From assembly GCA_946401865.1 (NCBI GenBank), contig CAMIVO010000012.1, forward strand, positions 1 to 41,385: DNA of 41,385 bases, written 5' to 3'. This document shows positions 6,753 to 17,600 of the stretch, in pieces. The stretch's first letter is position 1; each line of letters starts with the position of its first letter. The stretch comes from an uncultured Clostridia bacterium (GTDB lineage Bacteria > Bacillota > Clostridia > TANB77 > CAG-508). The notes beneath the pieces were generated by a model. The model did not search any database, was not told the DNA's origin, and was given only the letters and a program-made list of their open reading frames with translations. A program made the position numbers and the translations under genes.

Positions 6753-8670
6753 TGATTTTCAAGATGAAAATATAGATATTCTTAGAAAAAAGACTATAAA
6801 AGAACTAATAGCACCTTCTGGGATAGATGCCTCAAACATAGATCATCTTGAAATTATTTCAAATATTACAAGATATGCAAGAAGTTTTTTTGTATCTTCA
6901 CTTCCTAGAATGTGCACCTTTCCAGAACTGTTCAGAGATATGTACATGTTTGGAGATATAAATACATCAATATATATAAATCCTATAAAAGAAGAGGTAT
7001 CACAAACAAAATTAAATAGAATTATAAATGAATTAGAAGTTGAAAGATTAACAGCTGTTGACAGAGGAAATATAAATAGAGAAAGTACAATATCACAAAA
7101 AAGATTAGAAGCAGAAAGACTTAGGGATGGAATAGCTGCAGGATATGATAAATTATATGAAGCATCAATTATTTCTACTATATTTGCGTATAGTTTAGAA
7201 GAATTAAATAGATTTTCAAAATTATTAACATCAGAAATGTCGAAAAGTATGGTTGGTGTAAAAACAGCATGGGGAATGCAAGAAGATGCTTTTAAATCAA
7301 ACATGCCATTTATGGATAATAAAATAAAAAAGACACATACCTTTAATAGAGCATCAATGGGAACAGTATTTCCGTTTACAACCTCAGAGGTAGGACATCC
7401 AACAGGTGTACCTTTAGGATTTAACAAACAAACTGGTACTCCAATATTATTTGACAATTTCCATCCATCACTTACAAACTACAACATGGTTATATTTGCA
7501 AAATCTGGTGCTGGAAAATCAGTTACTATGAAAACACTAATATCAAGATCATCTGTACTTATGGGAATAGAAAGTTTAGCATTAGATGCAGAAGGCGAAT
7601 ATCAAATTGTTGCTGAAAGTCTTGGTGGAATAAATGTTGTAATTAGTCCAAATTCAAAAACAGTAATAAACCCTTTTGATATAGAAACAGAAATTGTAAA
7701 AGACGAAATCACAGGAAAAAATAGAATAGCATTAAATATAGAGAATAAGGTAGAAGACGTTACACAGGCATTACTAACAATGGCTAGAGGTAGTACAAGG
7801 TCTGAAGAAGTTGGAGAACTTATAAAACAAATTATTGCAGAGTCTGTTGCAGAAGAATATGCAGCTTTAGGAATTACAAGTAATCCTGATAGTTTATATC
7901 AAAATACAGATAACTCTATATCACATGGAAAATTATTTTCAAAACAAAAAAAAGATATGCCAACTATTGGTTCTTGGTATAAAAGAATTGAGGGAAAGGC
8001 TAGGGAAAATACTAATAAAGATTATCAATACCATTATAGCTATCTATTAAAGGTAATGAAACAATACATAAGAGAATATGATGGACAAATGGCTTATTTT
8101 GATGGACAATCTACATTTGATCTTTTAGAAGGAGCACCATTTATCAATTTGGATATTTCTCAACTAGAAGAAAGATTTGCAAGACCGCTTGCACAACAAA
8201 TATTGCTTTCTTGGATTTGGGAAAAATTTGTTAAGAAAAACAGTGAAGATAGAAAAAAGGCTACTAAAAAAAGAGTTTTAGTTGATGAGGCGTGGATGTT
8301 ACTTCCATTCCCAGAAGCCGTTGACTTTTTAAATAAAATGGCAAGACGTGCAAGAAAAAGAAATGTTTCATTAGCAATTGTATCACAAAGATTCCAAGAT
8401 TTTTATGAAAAACCAGAAGCACAGGCTGTTTTAACATCATCAGATACAAAGCTATTTTTAGCACAAGATAAATCTGAAATACAATATTTAAAAGAAGTAT
8501 TTAAACTTTCAGAAGGTGAAGCCAATTTTTTAGTAACATGTCAAAAAGGAGAGGGACTTTTAAAGGTAGGAGCAGATTCAGCAATACTAAAAATTATGCC
8601 AACGAAAAAAGAATTCGAGTTTGTTGAAACAAACTTAAACGAATTAGCAAAAAGGAGAAATAACGAATAA
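6706..8670 (+). CDS. virB4: VirB4/TraE-type T4SS ATPase
   Basis: VirB4 powers assembly of type IV secretion channels and substrate transfer from the cytoplasmic face of the membrane. The 654-aa protein has the N-terminal CagE/TrbE/VirB4 region (about 35-240) and the RecA-like ATPase domain. Walker A is SGAGKSV near residues 267-273, DAEGEY lies near 296, and Walker B with the VDEAW motif is near 526-530. ARRARKRN and VSQRFQDF follow. These are the standard VirB4 motifs, and the length is normal for the Gram-positive type. It starts inside the 3' end of the previous gene behind GAGGAGG. It is the clearest marker that the cluster is a type IV secretion system. Confidence 0.95.
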   Translation: MKRNRKQQEEEQEQFNDFQDENIDILRKKTIKELIAPSGIDASNIDHLEIISNITRYARSFFVSSLPRMCTFPELFRDMYMFGDINTSIYINPIKEEVSQTKLNRIINELEVERLTAVDRGNINRESTISQKRLEAERLRDGIAAGYDKLYEASIISTIFAYSLEELNRFSKLLTSEMSKSMVGVKTAWGMQEDAFKSNMPFMDNKIKKTHTFNRASMGTVFPFTTSEVGHPTGVPLGFNKQTGTPILFDNFHPSLTNYNMVIFAKSGAGKSVTMKTLISRSSVLMGIESLALDAEGEYQIVAESLGGINVVISPNSKTVINPFDIETEIVKDEITGKNRIALNIENKVEDVTQALLTMARGSTRSEEVGELIKQIIAESVAEEYAALGITSNPDSLYQNTDNSISHGKLFSKQKKDMPTIGSWYKRIEGKARENTNKDYQYHYSYLLKVMKQYIREYDGQMAYFDGQSTFDLLEGAPFINLDISQLEERFARPLAQQILLSWIWEKFVKKNSEDRKKATKKRVLVDEAWMLLPFPEAVDFLNKMARRARKRNVSLAIVSQRFQDFYEKPEAQAVLTSSDTKLFLAQDKSEIQYLKEVFKLSEGEANFLVTCQKGEGLLKVGADSAILKIMPTKKEFEFVETNLNELAKRRNNE

Positions 8671-8687
8671 CAGGGGGTTTTAACTTT

Positions 8688-11600
8688 ATGAGGTTTTTAG
8701 AAGGTAAAAACATTTTTAAAAAATTACTTATTTCAATAGCATTAGTTATAATGTTAATGTTTGTTTTTTCAAACAAATCAGAGGCAAAAGGAGAATGGGG
8801 TGGTGTAATATTAGATCCAGTAATGTCTTTTTTTGTAACATTAGGTGATGGAACTATTAGTTTAGTACAAAATGCTATATTAGGAACAGAAGGAACATCT
8901 ATAATTGAAATTAATACAAGTAAAGAATTATGGCAAAAAATAATAACAGCAGTTGTAGTGGTAACTGTTATAGGAATAGGAATAACAGCTTTAGTTCTGT
9001 CAGGAGGCGCGACGGCAATTGTAGAGGCTCCACTTATAAATGCTATTGCAGGAACTTTAAGTGTAGTTATAAAAATTGGAGAAGCAGCTGCTGTTACGGG
9101 AATTACAACATTCCTTGTGACGGGATACATACAAAATGCAGTATTACCAGATGATTTTCAGCTTCCAACGATAGCGCTTTCTCCATATGAAATTTTCGCT
9201 GGACAAGTTGCTGCATTAGATGTTAATTTTATTAATCCAAAAGATGAAATAATTAAAAATTCTGATGATGTTCCTATAACTACTGCAACAACAACATATT
9301 CTGATTCATCTCCAAGAGTATCAAGCTTTGAACAGGCAAAACAAACGTTAATACAGTCTATTGTTGAAAGTGATACAGATTTTGATATTAGCGCAATACC
9401 TAATACTGGAACATATAATTTTGAATATAAAGGAAAAAAATATAAAATTACTGTGGATGAGCAGAAAATACCGGATTCTGATTCATCAGGAGTAGATACA
9501 AGAACATATAAATTTACACTTTATGAAGTTGGAGCTGGAGAAGGTATACAAAAATCAACTGCTGCACAGCTTGCACCAACAGTTGCAGGATGGTATAAAA
9601 ATTTAAGAAATATTGCGGTAATAGCATCTTTATCAATATTAGTATATATTGGTATAAGAATTGTATTATCAAGTACTGCAAGAGACCAATCTAAATATAA
9701 GCAAATGTTATCAGATTGGGTTATAGCGTTATGCTTAATTTTTATTATGCATTACATAATGGCAGGAGCCAATTTGTTTGTAGAAGAAATTACAAAGGTA
9801 TTTGATGGTGTAAAAGTAACAAATAGCCATTCAGCAGATATTAATTTAGATGATATAAGTACTAATAGAGAAAATATTGATGATGATTCAAATAATGTAG
9901 CAACTCAATTTTATGAGCAAAATGGAATACAGTTATTTGAAATAAAGGAACCTGAACAGGTAAAAAAAGCATATAAAACACTTGTTGAAGAAAATGATAA
10001 TGAATCAACCAAGCTTTGGTATCAGGGGTTATTTAGTCCAAGTGGTAGTTCTTCTCCAACAGTATTATATTGGCCAGCAAGGAACTTTACAGAACAAGCA
10101 AGAATGATGTTACAATATGAAGATGCCGGCGATGACTCTATTAATAGTCAAGTATATGTAAGTTTAGGTTGGAAACTAATTTATTGTATGTTAATAATTT
10201 ATACGATTATATTTTTATTTACATATGTAAAAAGGGTTATTTATATGGCATTTTTAACAATTATTGCTCCACTTGTTGCTATGACATATCCTTTAGATAA
10301 AATTAAAGATGGTTCTGCACAAGCATTTAATTATTGGTTTAAAGAATATATATATAACTTATTATTACAAATTATACATTTATTATTATATACTATTTTA
10401 ATTGGATCAGCTATGCAATTTGCTGCAAATAATATTATTTATGTTATAGTTGCATTAGGATTTATGGTACCTGCAGAAAAATTAGTTCGTTCAATGTTTG
10501 GATTCAAGGGAGAAACTCCAGGATTTTTCTCTGGAGCAGCCGGAGCTGGTATTATGATGGGATTAACACAAAGATTACTTGGTAGAAAACCACCAGAACG
10601 TGTAAAAGATGATGAAGAAGAACCAAAAGACTTTATTAGAACAAAAGAGGATTTGGATAAGGGTATAAAATTCAATGAAGATGATGAATTACAGAAAAAC
10701 TATAATAATAGAGCCAATATAGACATACCAGAAAGCGATTTTGGCAGTGATAATTCTCAAGACAATATGAATGGAGACGATGCTATAAAAACGGCTCAGC
10801 AAGAAGCTCAAGAAAATGCTCAGCAAGAAGCTCAAGAAAATGCTCAGCAAGAAGCTCAAGAAAATGCTCAGAAAGTGGCTCGAGAAGCATCACAGAGAGT
10901 TGCTCAACAAATGGCTCAGAATGAATCCTCTACAGATGATGAACCAAGTACAGAACAATCAGGTGGAGCAACGTCAAACAATAGAGGAGAAACATCACAA
11001 AATAGAAGAATACCTTCGCAAAATTCAGGAAGTGATGAAGAGAAAAATAAAATCAAAAAAATATTAGAGACAAATTCAAATAAAGATCCAAAACAATACA
11101 AACAAAAAACTGGATTAATAAGCGGTTTCAGTAGAATGGGTGGCAGCTATTTAAGAAGAAAAGGAAAGAGAATGTTAAAACAAGTCCAAAAAGACCATAC
11201 AGCTAGAAAATTTGTATCTTCTCTTGGAGGTGTTGGTTTAGGTGTTGTTGGAGCAACAGCAGGTGCAATGGCTGCAATTGCAGGAGGAAAAGCAGATGTT
11301 AAAAATGTAGGTATAGGAGCTTTAGCTGGATATAAATTTGGCTCAGGAGGAACTAGTTCTGTAATAGAAAATATTAATATTTCTAAGGATATTGAAGAAT
11401 TCGAAAGAGGAAGAATTGGAGATGAAGCATATAATCGTAAGCAAACAGAGAAATATATAGAAAAATTAGTGAGAGAACATTTAAATGATGAAAATTATCG
11501 TAATGAGTTAGCCGTAAGACTAGGAGATAGTGGCTTAGCAGAAGAAGCATTAAAAGAAATAATGCCTGAAGCTACTAAATATGGTTATGATAGTGCGCAA

Positions 11601-12035
11601 GATGTTGCAACATTATTTTTAAGATCAAGAGGTGCAACAGGTGAAAGAGATGAAAATGGTAATTGGATTATTAATGAAGATACGGTAGAAAAAACTAATG
11701 GTGAAGCTGATTATGATAAAACTCTCAAAAAAGCAATGTTTGAGTTAAAAACAGTTAAAGCATATGATACAGATTTAAGTAAGCTTACTCACGATCAAGA
11801 AAATGCCTTGATAAGCGATAGAAGAGATGCTTTATTAAAAAAGGTACATGGAACTAAGGAATATGAAAAAGTTACAAGTGATGCTAAAAATATGGCTTTA
11901 AGCCGAGAGGAAATGAGAAAAGCAGATGAAGAAAAAAGAAGAATTGAAAATTCAATAGAACCAACACTACAAAAAGATATAGGCAATTTAAAACATGTAA
12001 GTGCATTGTATTACAATATAAAAACAAAAAAATAA
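8688..12035 (+). CDS. VirB6/TrbL-like polytopic T4SS membrane protein with long cytoplasmic tail
   Basis: The 1115-aa protein starts with a signal-like helix (about 11-30). Hydrophobic segments follow near 80-105, 113-150, 306-328, 343-365, 497-535 and 555-600, the pattern of TrbL/VirB6 channel proteins. The rest (about 620-1115) is hydrophilic and charged. It contains three exact copies of an 8-residue AQQEAQEN repeat (near 703-726), a glycine/alanine-rich hydrophobic patch (about 843-865) and coiled-coil-like stretches. The tail may be a scaffold or substrate platform. It lies 17 bases after virB4. Assignment to VirB6/TrbL rests on topology and gene order rather than sequence motifs. Confidence 0.75.
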   Translation: MRFLEGKNIFKKLLISIALVIMLMFVFSNKSEAKGEWGGVILDPVMSFFVTLGDGTISLVQNAILGTEGTSIIEINTSKELWQKIITAVVVVTVIGIGITALVLSGGATAIVEAPLINAIAGTLSVVIKIGEAAAVTGITTFLVTGYIQNAVLPDDFQLPTIALSPYEIFAGQVAALDVNFINPKDEIIKNSDDVPITTATTTYSDSSPRVSSFEQAKQTLIQSIVESDTDFDISAIPNTGTYNFEYKGKKYKITVDEQKIPDSDSSGVDTRTYKFTLYEVGAGEGIQKSTAAQLAPTVAGWYKNLRNIAVIASLSILVYIGIRIVLSSTARDQSKYKQMLSDWVIALCLIFIMHYIMAGANLFVEEITKVFDGVKVTNSHSADINLDDISTNRENIDDDSNNVATQFYEQNGIQLFEIKEPEQVKKAYKTLVEENDNESTKLWYQGLFSPSGSSSPTVLYWPARNFTEQARMMLQYEDAGDDSINSQVYVSLGWKLIYCMLIIYTIIFLFTYVKRVIYMAFLTIIAPLVAMTYPLDKIKDGSAQAFNYWFKEYIYNLLLQIIHLLLYTILIGSAMQFAANNIIYVIVALGFMVPAEKLVRSMFGFKGETPGFFSGAAGAGIMMGLTQRLLGRKPPERVKDDEEEPKDFIRTKEDLDKGIKFNEDDELQKNYNNRANIDIPESDFGSDNSQDNMNGDDAIKTAQQEAQENAQQEAQENAQQEAQENAQKVAREASQRVAQQMAQNESSTDDEPSTEQSGGATSNNRGETSQNRRIPSQNSGSDEEKNKIKKILETNSNKDPKQYKQKTGLISGFSRMGGSYLRRKGKRMLKQVQKDHTARKFVSSLGGVGLGVVGATAGAMAAIAGGKADVKNVGIGALAGYKFGSGGTSSVIENINISKDIEEFERGRIGDEAYNRKQTEKYIEKLVREHLNDENYRNELAVRLGDSGLAEEALKEIMPEATKYGYDSAQDVATLFLRSRGATGERDENGNWIINEDTVEKTNGEADYDKTLKKAMFELKTVKAYDTDLSKLTHDQENALISDRRDALLKKVHGTKEYEKVTSDAKNMALSREEMRKADEEKRRIENSIEPTLQKDIGNLKHVSALYYNIKTKK
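10794..10865 (+). repeat. Three exact 24-bp tandem repeats inside the TrbL-like gene
   Basis: Units begin GCTCAGCAAGAAGCTC at 10794, 10818 and 10842, with a degenerate fourth unit after 10866. They encode a Gln/Glu/Ala-rich repeat that should be helical. Identity at the DNA level points to recent slippage, so the copy number may vary between strains. Confidence 0.9.
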
Positions 12036-12051
12036 ATAGGAGGCTATAACT

Positions 12052-12978
12052 ATGTATAGATTAATAAGATTTTATAATCAAAATAGAAAAGCAATTATTA
12101 GGGCTATACTAGTTATAGCCTTAATAATTATAATAATTCAATTATTAAATAATTCAGCAAAAAATAAAAACAGAGAAAGATTAAATGCAAACACAAACAC
12201 AAACCTTAATAATGAAATTAAAAGTGAAACATTAATTTCTAAAAAATCTTCTATTACGGGAGAAAATGTTAATTCCTCTAATTTAGAAAATTCAAAGCAA
12301 TTAATTAATTTATTTATGAACTATTGTAATGAAAAAAAATTAAATGAAGCCTACAGCTTAATTTCAAATGATTGTAAAAACGAAATGTTTGCTACGGTAG
12401 AGGAGTTTAAAACAATTTATTATGATAATGTATTTAATAATACTACTAAATTATATACCATAGAAAACTATGTAGATAATATATATGAAGTAAATATTAA
12501 AGACAATATTCTATCAACAGGTAAAATAGACTCAGAAAATAATATTTCTAATTATATTGCTATAGTTAAAGATGAGGTTACTAAGGAAAATAAATTAAAT
12601 ATAAATAATTTTATAAAAAAAGATGAAATAAACAAACAGTATCAAAATAGCATAATTACGTTTAATTTTAGAAACAAGCTTCAATATATGGATTATACAT
12701 ATATTGATGTAGATATTACAAATAATTCAGATCAAACTATTATACTAGATGATTTACAAACTATATATGGAATGTATTTAATAGATGACAATAATATAAG
12801 ATATTATGCATATACAAATGAGTTATCTAAAGCACAATTAACAGTAGGTAGTGGAGGAAAAACGACAATAAGAATTAAGTATTTTTGTAAATATAATTCA
12901 ACAAGAAAAATTAAACAAATTGGATTTTCAAATTTAATAGTAGGATATGATAGAAAAGAATATATATTTGGTATATAA
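12052..12978 (+). CDS. Membrane-anchored NTF2-like protein of the T4SS cluster (VirB8-like position)
   Basis: The 308-aa protein has a single N-terminal transmembrane helix (about 15-33) and a Lys/Asn-rich linker. A helix-rich module (about 80-125) carries YCNEKKLNEAYSLIS and VEEFKTIYYDNVF, of the type seen in NTF2-like/DUF4878 domains. A C-terminal beta-rich domain (about 200-308, with VDITNNSDQTIILDDLQ) resembles extracellular DUF4352-like folds. VirB8/TcpC proteins in Gram-positive T4SS are membrane-anchored NTF2 folds, so a VirB8-like role is plausible. Its start follows AGGAGGCTATAACT. The gene at 17832 carries three copies of the same kind of module. Confidence 0.6.
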   Translation: MYRLIRFYNQNRKAIIRAILVIALIIIIIQLLNNSAKNKNRERLNANTNTNLNNEIKSETLISKKSSITGENVNSSNLENSKQLINLFMNYCNEKKLNEAYSLISNDCKNEMFATVEEFKTIYYDNVFNNTTKLYTIENYVDNIYEVNIKDNILSTGKIDSENNISNYIAIVKDEVTKENKLNINNFIKKDEINKQYQNSIITFNFRNKLQYMDYTYIDVDITNNSDQTIILDDLQTIYGMYLIDDNNIRYYAYTNELSKAQLTVGSGGKTTIRIKYFCKYNSTRKIKQIGFSNLIVGYDRKEYIFGI

Positions 12979-12989
12979 AAGGTGGCAAA

Positions 12990-14678
12990 ATGGGAAAATT
13001 AAAGAAGTTTAAAATATCAAAATTAATGAAAATATTATTACCAGTAATTTTAATTTTAGTATTAATACTAATTGTTATTTTTGCACCATATTTAACAGCT
13101 ATACTTACTGGAACTTATAAAGAAAACAATTGGTCAAATGTACCTTATGCAAGTTCAGAATATATTGCAGGTACTAAAATAGGATCAAATGGAGAGCTAG
13201 AGACAACAGAAACAGCACAAGAAATTTGGGACAAACTTATTAAAAACGGAAGCAACATAGAGCAATATTTAGATGGACCAGAAGAACTAAAAAAGTTAAT
13301 GAATGCTGAAATTGCAACACAGCTTTTAAATACATCTAATAGTGATGAAGAAATTGATTGGGATAAAATAAATAGCGATGCTAGTTCAAAAGAAGTACAA
13401 GGACTTGTAAAGCTTTTAAGAGCAAAAACAGATGGAACAATATCTGAAATGGAATATGTTTCACCAAGTGATATGGATTTTTTTATAGCAAATGGATATA
13501 CTGAAAAAGTATTAAATTCATTTACAATTGGAGAAAAATCTAAAAAGAAATATTCTAGTAGTGTAAGAGCAGATTTTTCGGTAGAAGCATTTATAGAAGC
13601 AATTCAAAATGTGTGTGATGAAGTTACAAATAATGTTGGCGAATGGTGTTACGGATGTTCAGGAACAACTAAACCTTGTGACCCTGAAGTGGTAAATGCA
13701 CTTAATGCAGCAGGTCAATCAGAGGCATATATTGGACAAACTAGAAGAATAATTGCATGTGATAGATTAATTTCATTGGCATTATGGAATATGGGATTAA
13801 CTGATCAACCAGCAGGAGGAATATGTGGTGCAGAAACAATGCAAACATATTTATTAGAGCATGGATTTATGAAAATAACAGATAAAAATGATTTGCAGGC
13901 GGGAGATATAGTTATCACTGGAATTGAAGGTGGAGAGGAAGTTCATCACTGGTTTGTTCTTGCAGATTATAGTCCTGATAATGGTGGACATGGAAGAAGA
14001 TATGACATGGGAAGCAATGACAGAATAATCAATTCAACACCATATCCAAGAGAGGATGAACCATTACTTTATGGAGGAAAAACTTTTTATTGTGCATATA
14101 GAGTAAATGGAAGTGGATTTGTTGGAAAAACTGCAGATATAAGTTTAGGAGACAGATATGATATAACAGAAACAACAACAGATATACGTGGAAATAATTT
14201 GTTAGATAGAATTTCTGATACAGAAAAAGGCTCTTTACATGGAAAAACATTAGAAGAATTAAGTCGAGATGGAATAAATTTATCATACTTAGTAATACCA
14301 TATTATGGGATAGATGGAAGATATCATTCTGATGGAGAAATGATTGTTAATACAAAAGCAGCGGATGAAGTTTTACTTATATTTCAGGAGTTATATAAAG
14401 AACAATATCCTATTGAAAGATTACAATTAGTAGATGACTTTAATGCAAGTGATAATGAATCTGTTATAAATAATAATACCTCTGCTTTCAATTATAGATA
14501 TGCAAGTGATGCTCCAGGTGTTTTATCTAACCATGCAAGAGGTTTTGCAATTGATATAAATCCACTTGTTAATCCTTACATAAATAATTATTGGGGAGGA
14601 GGAAATAAATCTACAGATTATAATACTGATTCTAAATTCATGGACAGAGATAATATGTCACGGATGGACACAAATTGA
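12990..14678 (+). CDS. T4SS peptidoglycan hydrolase, N-terminal part (NlpC/P60-like + truncated VanY); +1 frameshift at 14661
   Basis: The zero frame encodes 562 aa: a transmembrane anchor (about 13-35), a linker, an NlpC/P60- or CHAP-like domain (about 205-375; candidate Cys near 256 in IACDRLISLALWN and His near 318 in VHHWFVLADYS), then a VanY D,D-carboxypeptidase domain. VanY carries the zinc motif SNHARGFAIDIN (about 513-524) but stops before its last zinc ligand. That ligand, in DSQHF, is encoded at once in the +1 frame. The zero-frame codon at the break is CGG (14661-14663). Skipping its C restores VanY and joins the protein to the next 1046 residues, giving about 1603 aa. It is a real frameshift, a sequencing error or a recoding site. 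Confidence 0.8.
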   Translation: MGKLKKFKISKLMKILLPVILILVLILIVIFAPYLTAILTGTYKENNWSNVPYASSEYIAGTKIGSNGELETTETAQEIWDKLIKNGSNIEQYLDGPEELKKLMNAEIATQLLNTSNSDEEIDWDKINSDASSKEVQGLVKLLRAKTDGTISEMEYVSPSDMDFFIANGYTEKVLNSFTIGEKSKKKYSSSVRADFSVEAFIEAIQNVCDEVTNNVGEWCYGCSGTTKPCDPEVVNALNAAGQSEAYIGQTRRIIACDRLISLALWNMGLTDQPAGGICGAETMQTYLLEHGFMKITDKNDLQAGDIVITGIEGGEEVHHWFVLADYSPDNGGHGRRYDMGSNDRIINSTPYPREDEPLLYGGKTFYCAYRVNGSGFVGKTADISLGDRYDITETTTDIRGNNLLDRISDTEKGSLHGKTLEELSRDGINLSYLVIPYYGIDGRYHSDGEMIVNTKAADEVLLIFQELYKEQYPIERLQLVDDFNASDNESVINNNTSAFNYRYASDAPGVLSNHARGFAIDINPLVNPYINNYWGGGNKSTDYNTDSKFMDRDNMSRMDTN

Positions 14679-17600
14679 AAAGGATCAAAAAATAGCTAGA
14701 AATACCAAAATATATGAAATATTCACAAAATATGGTTGGGAATGGTTAGAACATGCAGGAGCAAATGGAAATAGTTTAGATTCTCAACACTTTTCTAAAA
14801 ATGAAAATGGTAGTTTTAAATCTATAGATTGGAACAATATTGAAACAGAAGAAGAATCTAGCAGTAGTGCACAAAGTGAAAATAATTTTGTAAAATATGA
14901 CTTAACAGATGAGCAATTAAGAAAAATTGCAAGTTTGTGTCAACAAGAACAAGGAAGTCCAAAGGGAGCAGCAGCAGAAGCCTCTCTTATGGCAAATATA
15001 CTTGAGTTAGGAAGATACCATACAATTGGAGACAATAGAATTGATGCAGATGGTTTATATAATTGGGTTAGAGATGGTGGATGGTTTCACGAAGCAGCTC
15101 ATTATATGGATTTAGAAAATGCTTCAGATGAAGTAATAGAGGCTGTAAAAAAAGTTTTAGTTGAGGGTAAAAGAGTTCTTCCTAAATATGTAAATGAACA
15201 TGATAATTTTAATGATATAACTAGTGTTATTAATAATGGAAGTCAAGTAGATAAAACAGATAAAGCAAATTACATAAAAAATGTATCGATTATCTCTAAT
15301 AGATTTAGTTCAACTTATACATTCTATGATTTTCCAGGAACTAATGACCCTTTTGGTACAACACTTACTGCTGCAGAAAGAGAACAATATGGAGATGAGT
15401 GTTTTGATTTTGATTCAGGTGAATTTCAATCTGGTAATACAAAATCATCATCAAAATCTTCTTCTACAGGAAATAAAAATAAAACATTTTATGCAAAAGT
15501 TGCAACATGGTCTGAAGTGACCAATATTTGTGAAACTACTTATGAGAAATCTTCTGATAAAGCAGAGGTAGAACAAGATGAAATAGTAAATACAAATGAT
15601 ACTAATCTAAGATTAACACTAACAAATGTAAATTATCAAGATTTTATAAGTGGATATACTATGCCATTTAATTATTTATGGGCACTTTTAATAACATCTC
15701 AAAATAAAGACTTAGTAATGGATTTAGCAGATTTAGTATATAATAGCGAAATTGAAATAACAATATATGATAATCTAAACGTAAATACAAGTGTTAAAGT
15801 AGAACAATATACTAAAAAAAGAGATATAGAAACTGGTATTCTAGCAAGAACTCAATTTACGGATTCACAAGGGCAGACACATAATATAGCATATCCTTTA
15901 AAAAATTATAATGATTCTGATGAAGTAAAATATACAAAAACATACACAACCATAACAAAAACAAATACAATTACACAGTCACTTTCGAAAGCAGATGTGT
16001 GGATTGTAAATTATACACAAAATTATAATTATATGCCAAAAGAAACTACGGTAACAGAGGGAGATATAATAACAAAAGAGAATCAAACATTTCTTCCTCC
16101 AGAAACAAAATTGAATCAAGATATTTACAGACATCTTCCAGGCTATGAAAATGAGATAAAACAGTCAACAAGAGGAAGTGAAGAATATCAACAAGCAATG
16201 GCACAAGCAAGAAGTGATGCAGCAGGTACTACAGAACATGATAATGAAAATTCTGAAGATAATACACAAGAAATAGAATCAATAAACGTCTCGGATTTTG
16301 CTATTACTACAATTGTTGATAGGCTTTATAATAGAATTACTAGAAGTTTAATTAATCAACAGGAACAAACCACAATTACAAATGAAGTTACTAAATATGT
16401 TTCTGTACCAGCTAAAATGGAGAAAAAAGACAAAAAAGGTGGCACAATTATTGCACAAAATAAAACTTTAGATGGAATAGTAAGAGTTTTAGAAGATAAA
16501 AGAATAACTAAAATAAAAAAAGAAGATATTGAAAAGGCTTTTGATGACGAAACTAATAGTAAGCTAAAACCACTTAAATTCTGCCAAGATGGAAAAATAT
16601 TAAAAATAAGATGTACAGGCAAAGGGGAGAACAAAAAATATACACTATATAAACTGGAAAATTTTGTACAAATATTATTAGATAATCATTTTGCTAAGAA
16701 AAACTTAATTGACGAATCTGCATATGGATGGTTAATAACAATTTTAGAAATTAATGCAGAAGTTGATGATGTTGAAATGATAGACATTACTAAATATTTA
16801 ATTTATAAAGCTACTGGAAAAAATTTAGGAATAGATGAAAATAATGTAGACTTTAGTGTATATGATCCTGCAAACTTTAAAAAGACATCTACAGGAACTT
16901 TGGGAAGTGGAGGAGCATCATATTCAAGTATAAATATTACACCTGAAGAATTAGAAATATTATATAAAGTTACAGCTGCAGAAAGAGGAGGAGGAACTCA
17001 ACAACAACAAGAATATGTTGTAAGTGTTATTTTAAATAGAGTATTATCATCACGTTTTCCGAATACAGTTCGTGATGTTGTGTATGCTCCTGAGCAATTT
17101 GCTTGTATAACTGATGGAAATTATGATAGAGCAAATCCATCTGAGGTTACAAAAGCAGCAGTTGACAATGTTATTGCAACAGGAGATAAAGCACATTTTG
17201 CAACATATTTTATGACTCCACATGCATCTTTAAAGCCAGACAATCAAAGTTGGGTTAGAAATTTATCATATTTATTTAATGACACTGATGAAAACCTTAA
17301 GAATACAGATACTGGAGGATCACATAATTTTTATACAACAGAAGCGGATTTATCTGAGTTACAGCAATATAGTCAATCAAATTATGATTTTTTGGGTAGC
17401 TTATCAAGTGAAAATCAAATGAAAATGAAAAATATGTTAGATGAAGCTGTAAGAATAGCAAATGATAATCGTTATCTATATTCACAAAGCTTAAGAAATA
17501 ATGAATTTTATTATGATTGCTCGAGTTTGGTAAAAAGGTTATATAATCAATTCTTTAATATCAATCTTCCCGATACAACTAGAGATTATACATCAAATAA

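Noticed and set aside
10816..11067. 83-aa plus-strand ORF over the 24-bp repeats
   Set aside because: It is an out-of-frame reading of the TrbL-like gene's repeats, without a ribosome-binding site.
14652..14668. CGG reassigned to another amino acid as the explanation of the two breaks
   Set aside because: Reassigning CGG would not restore either frame. In murA the zero frame meets TAG two codons later, and only a +1 shift recovers family sequence.
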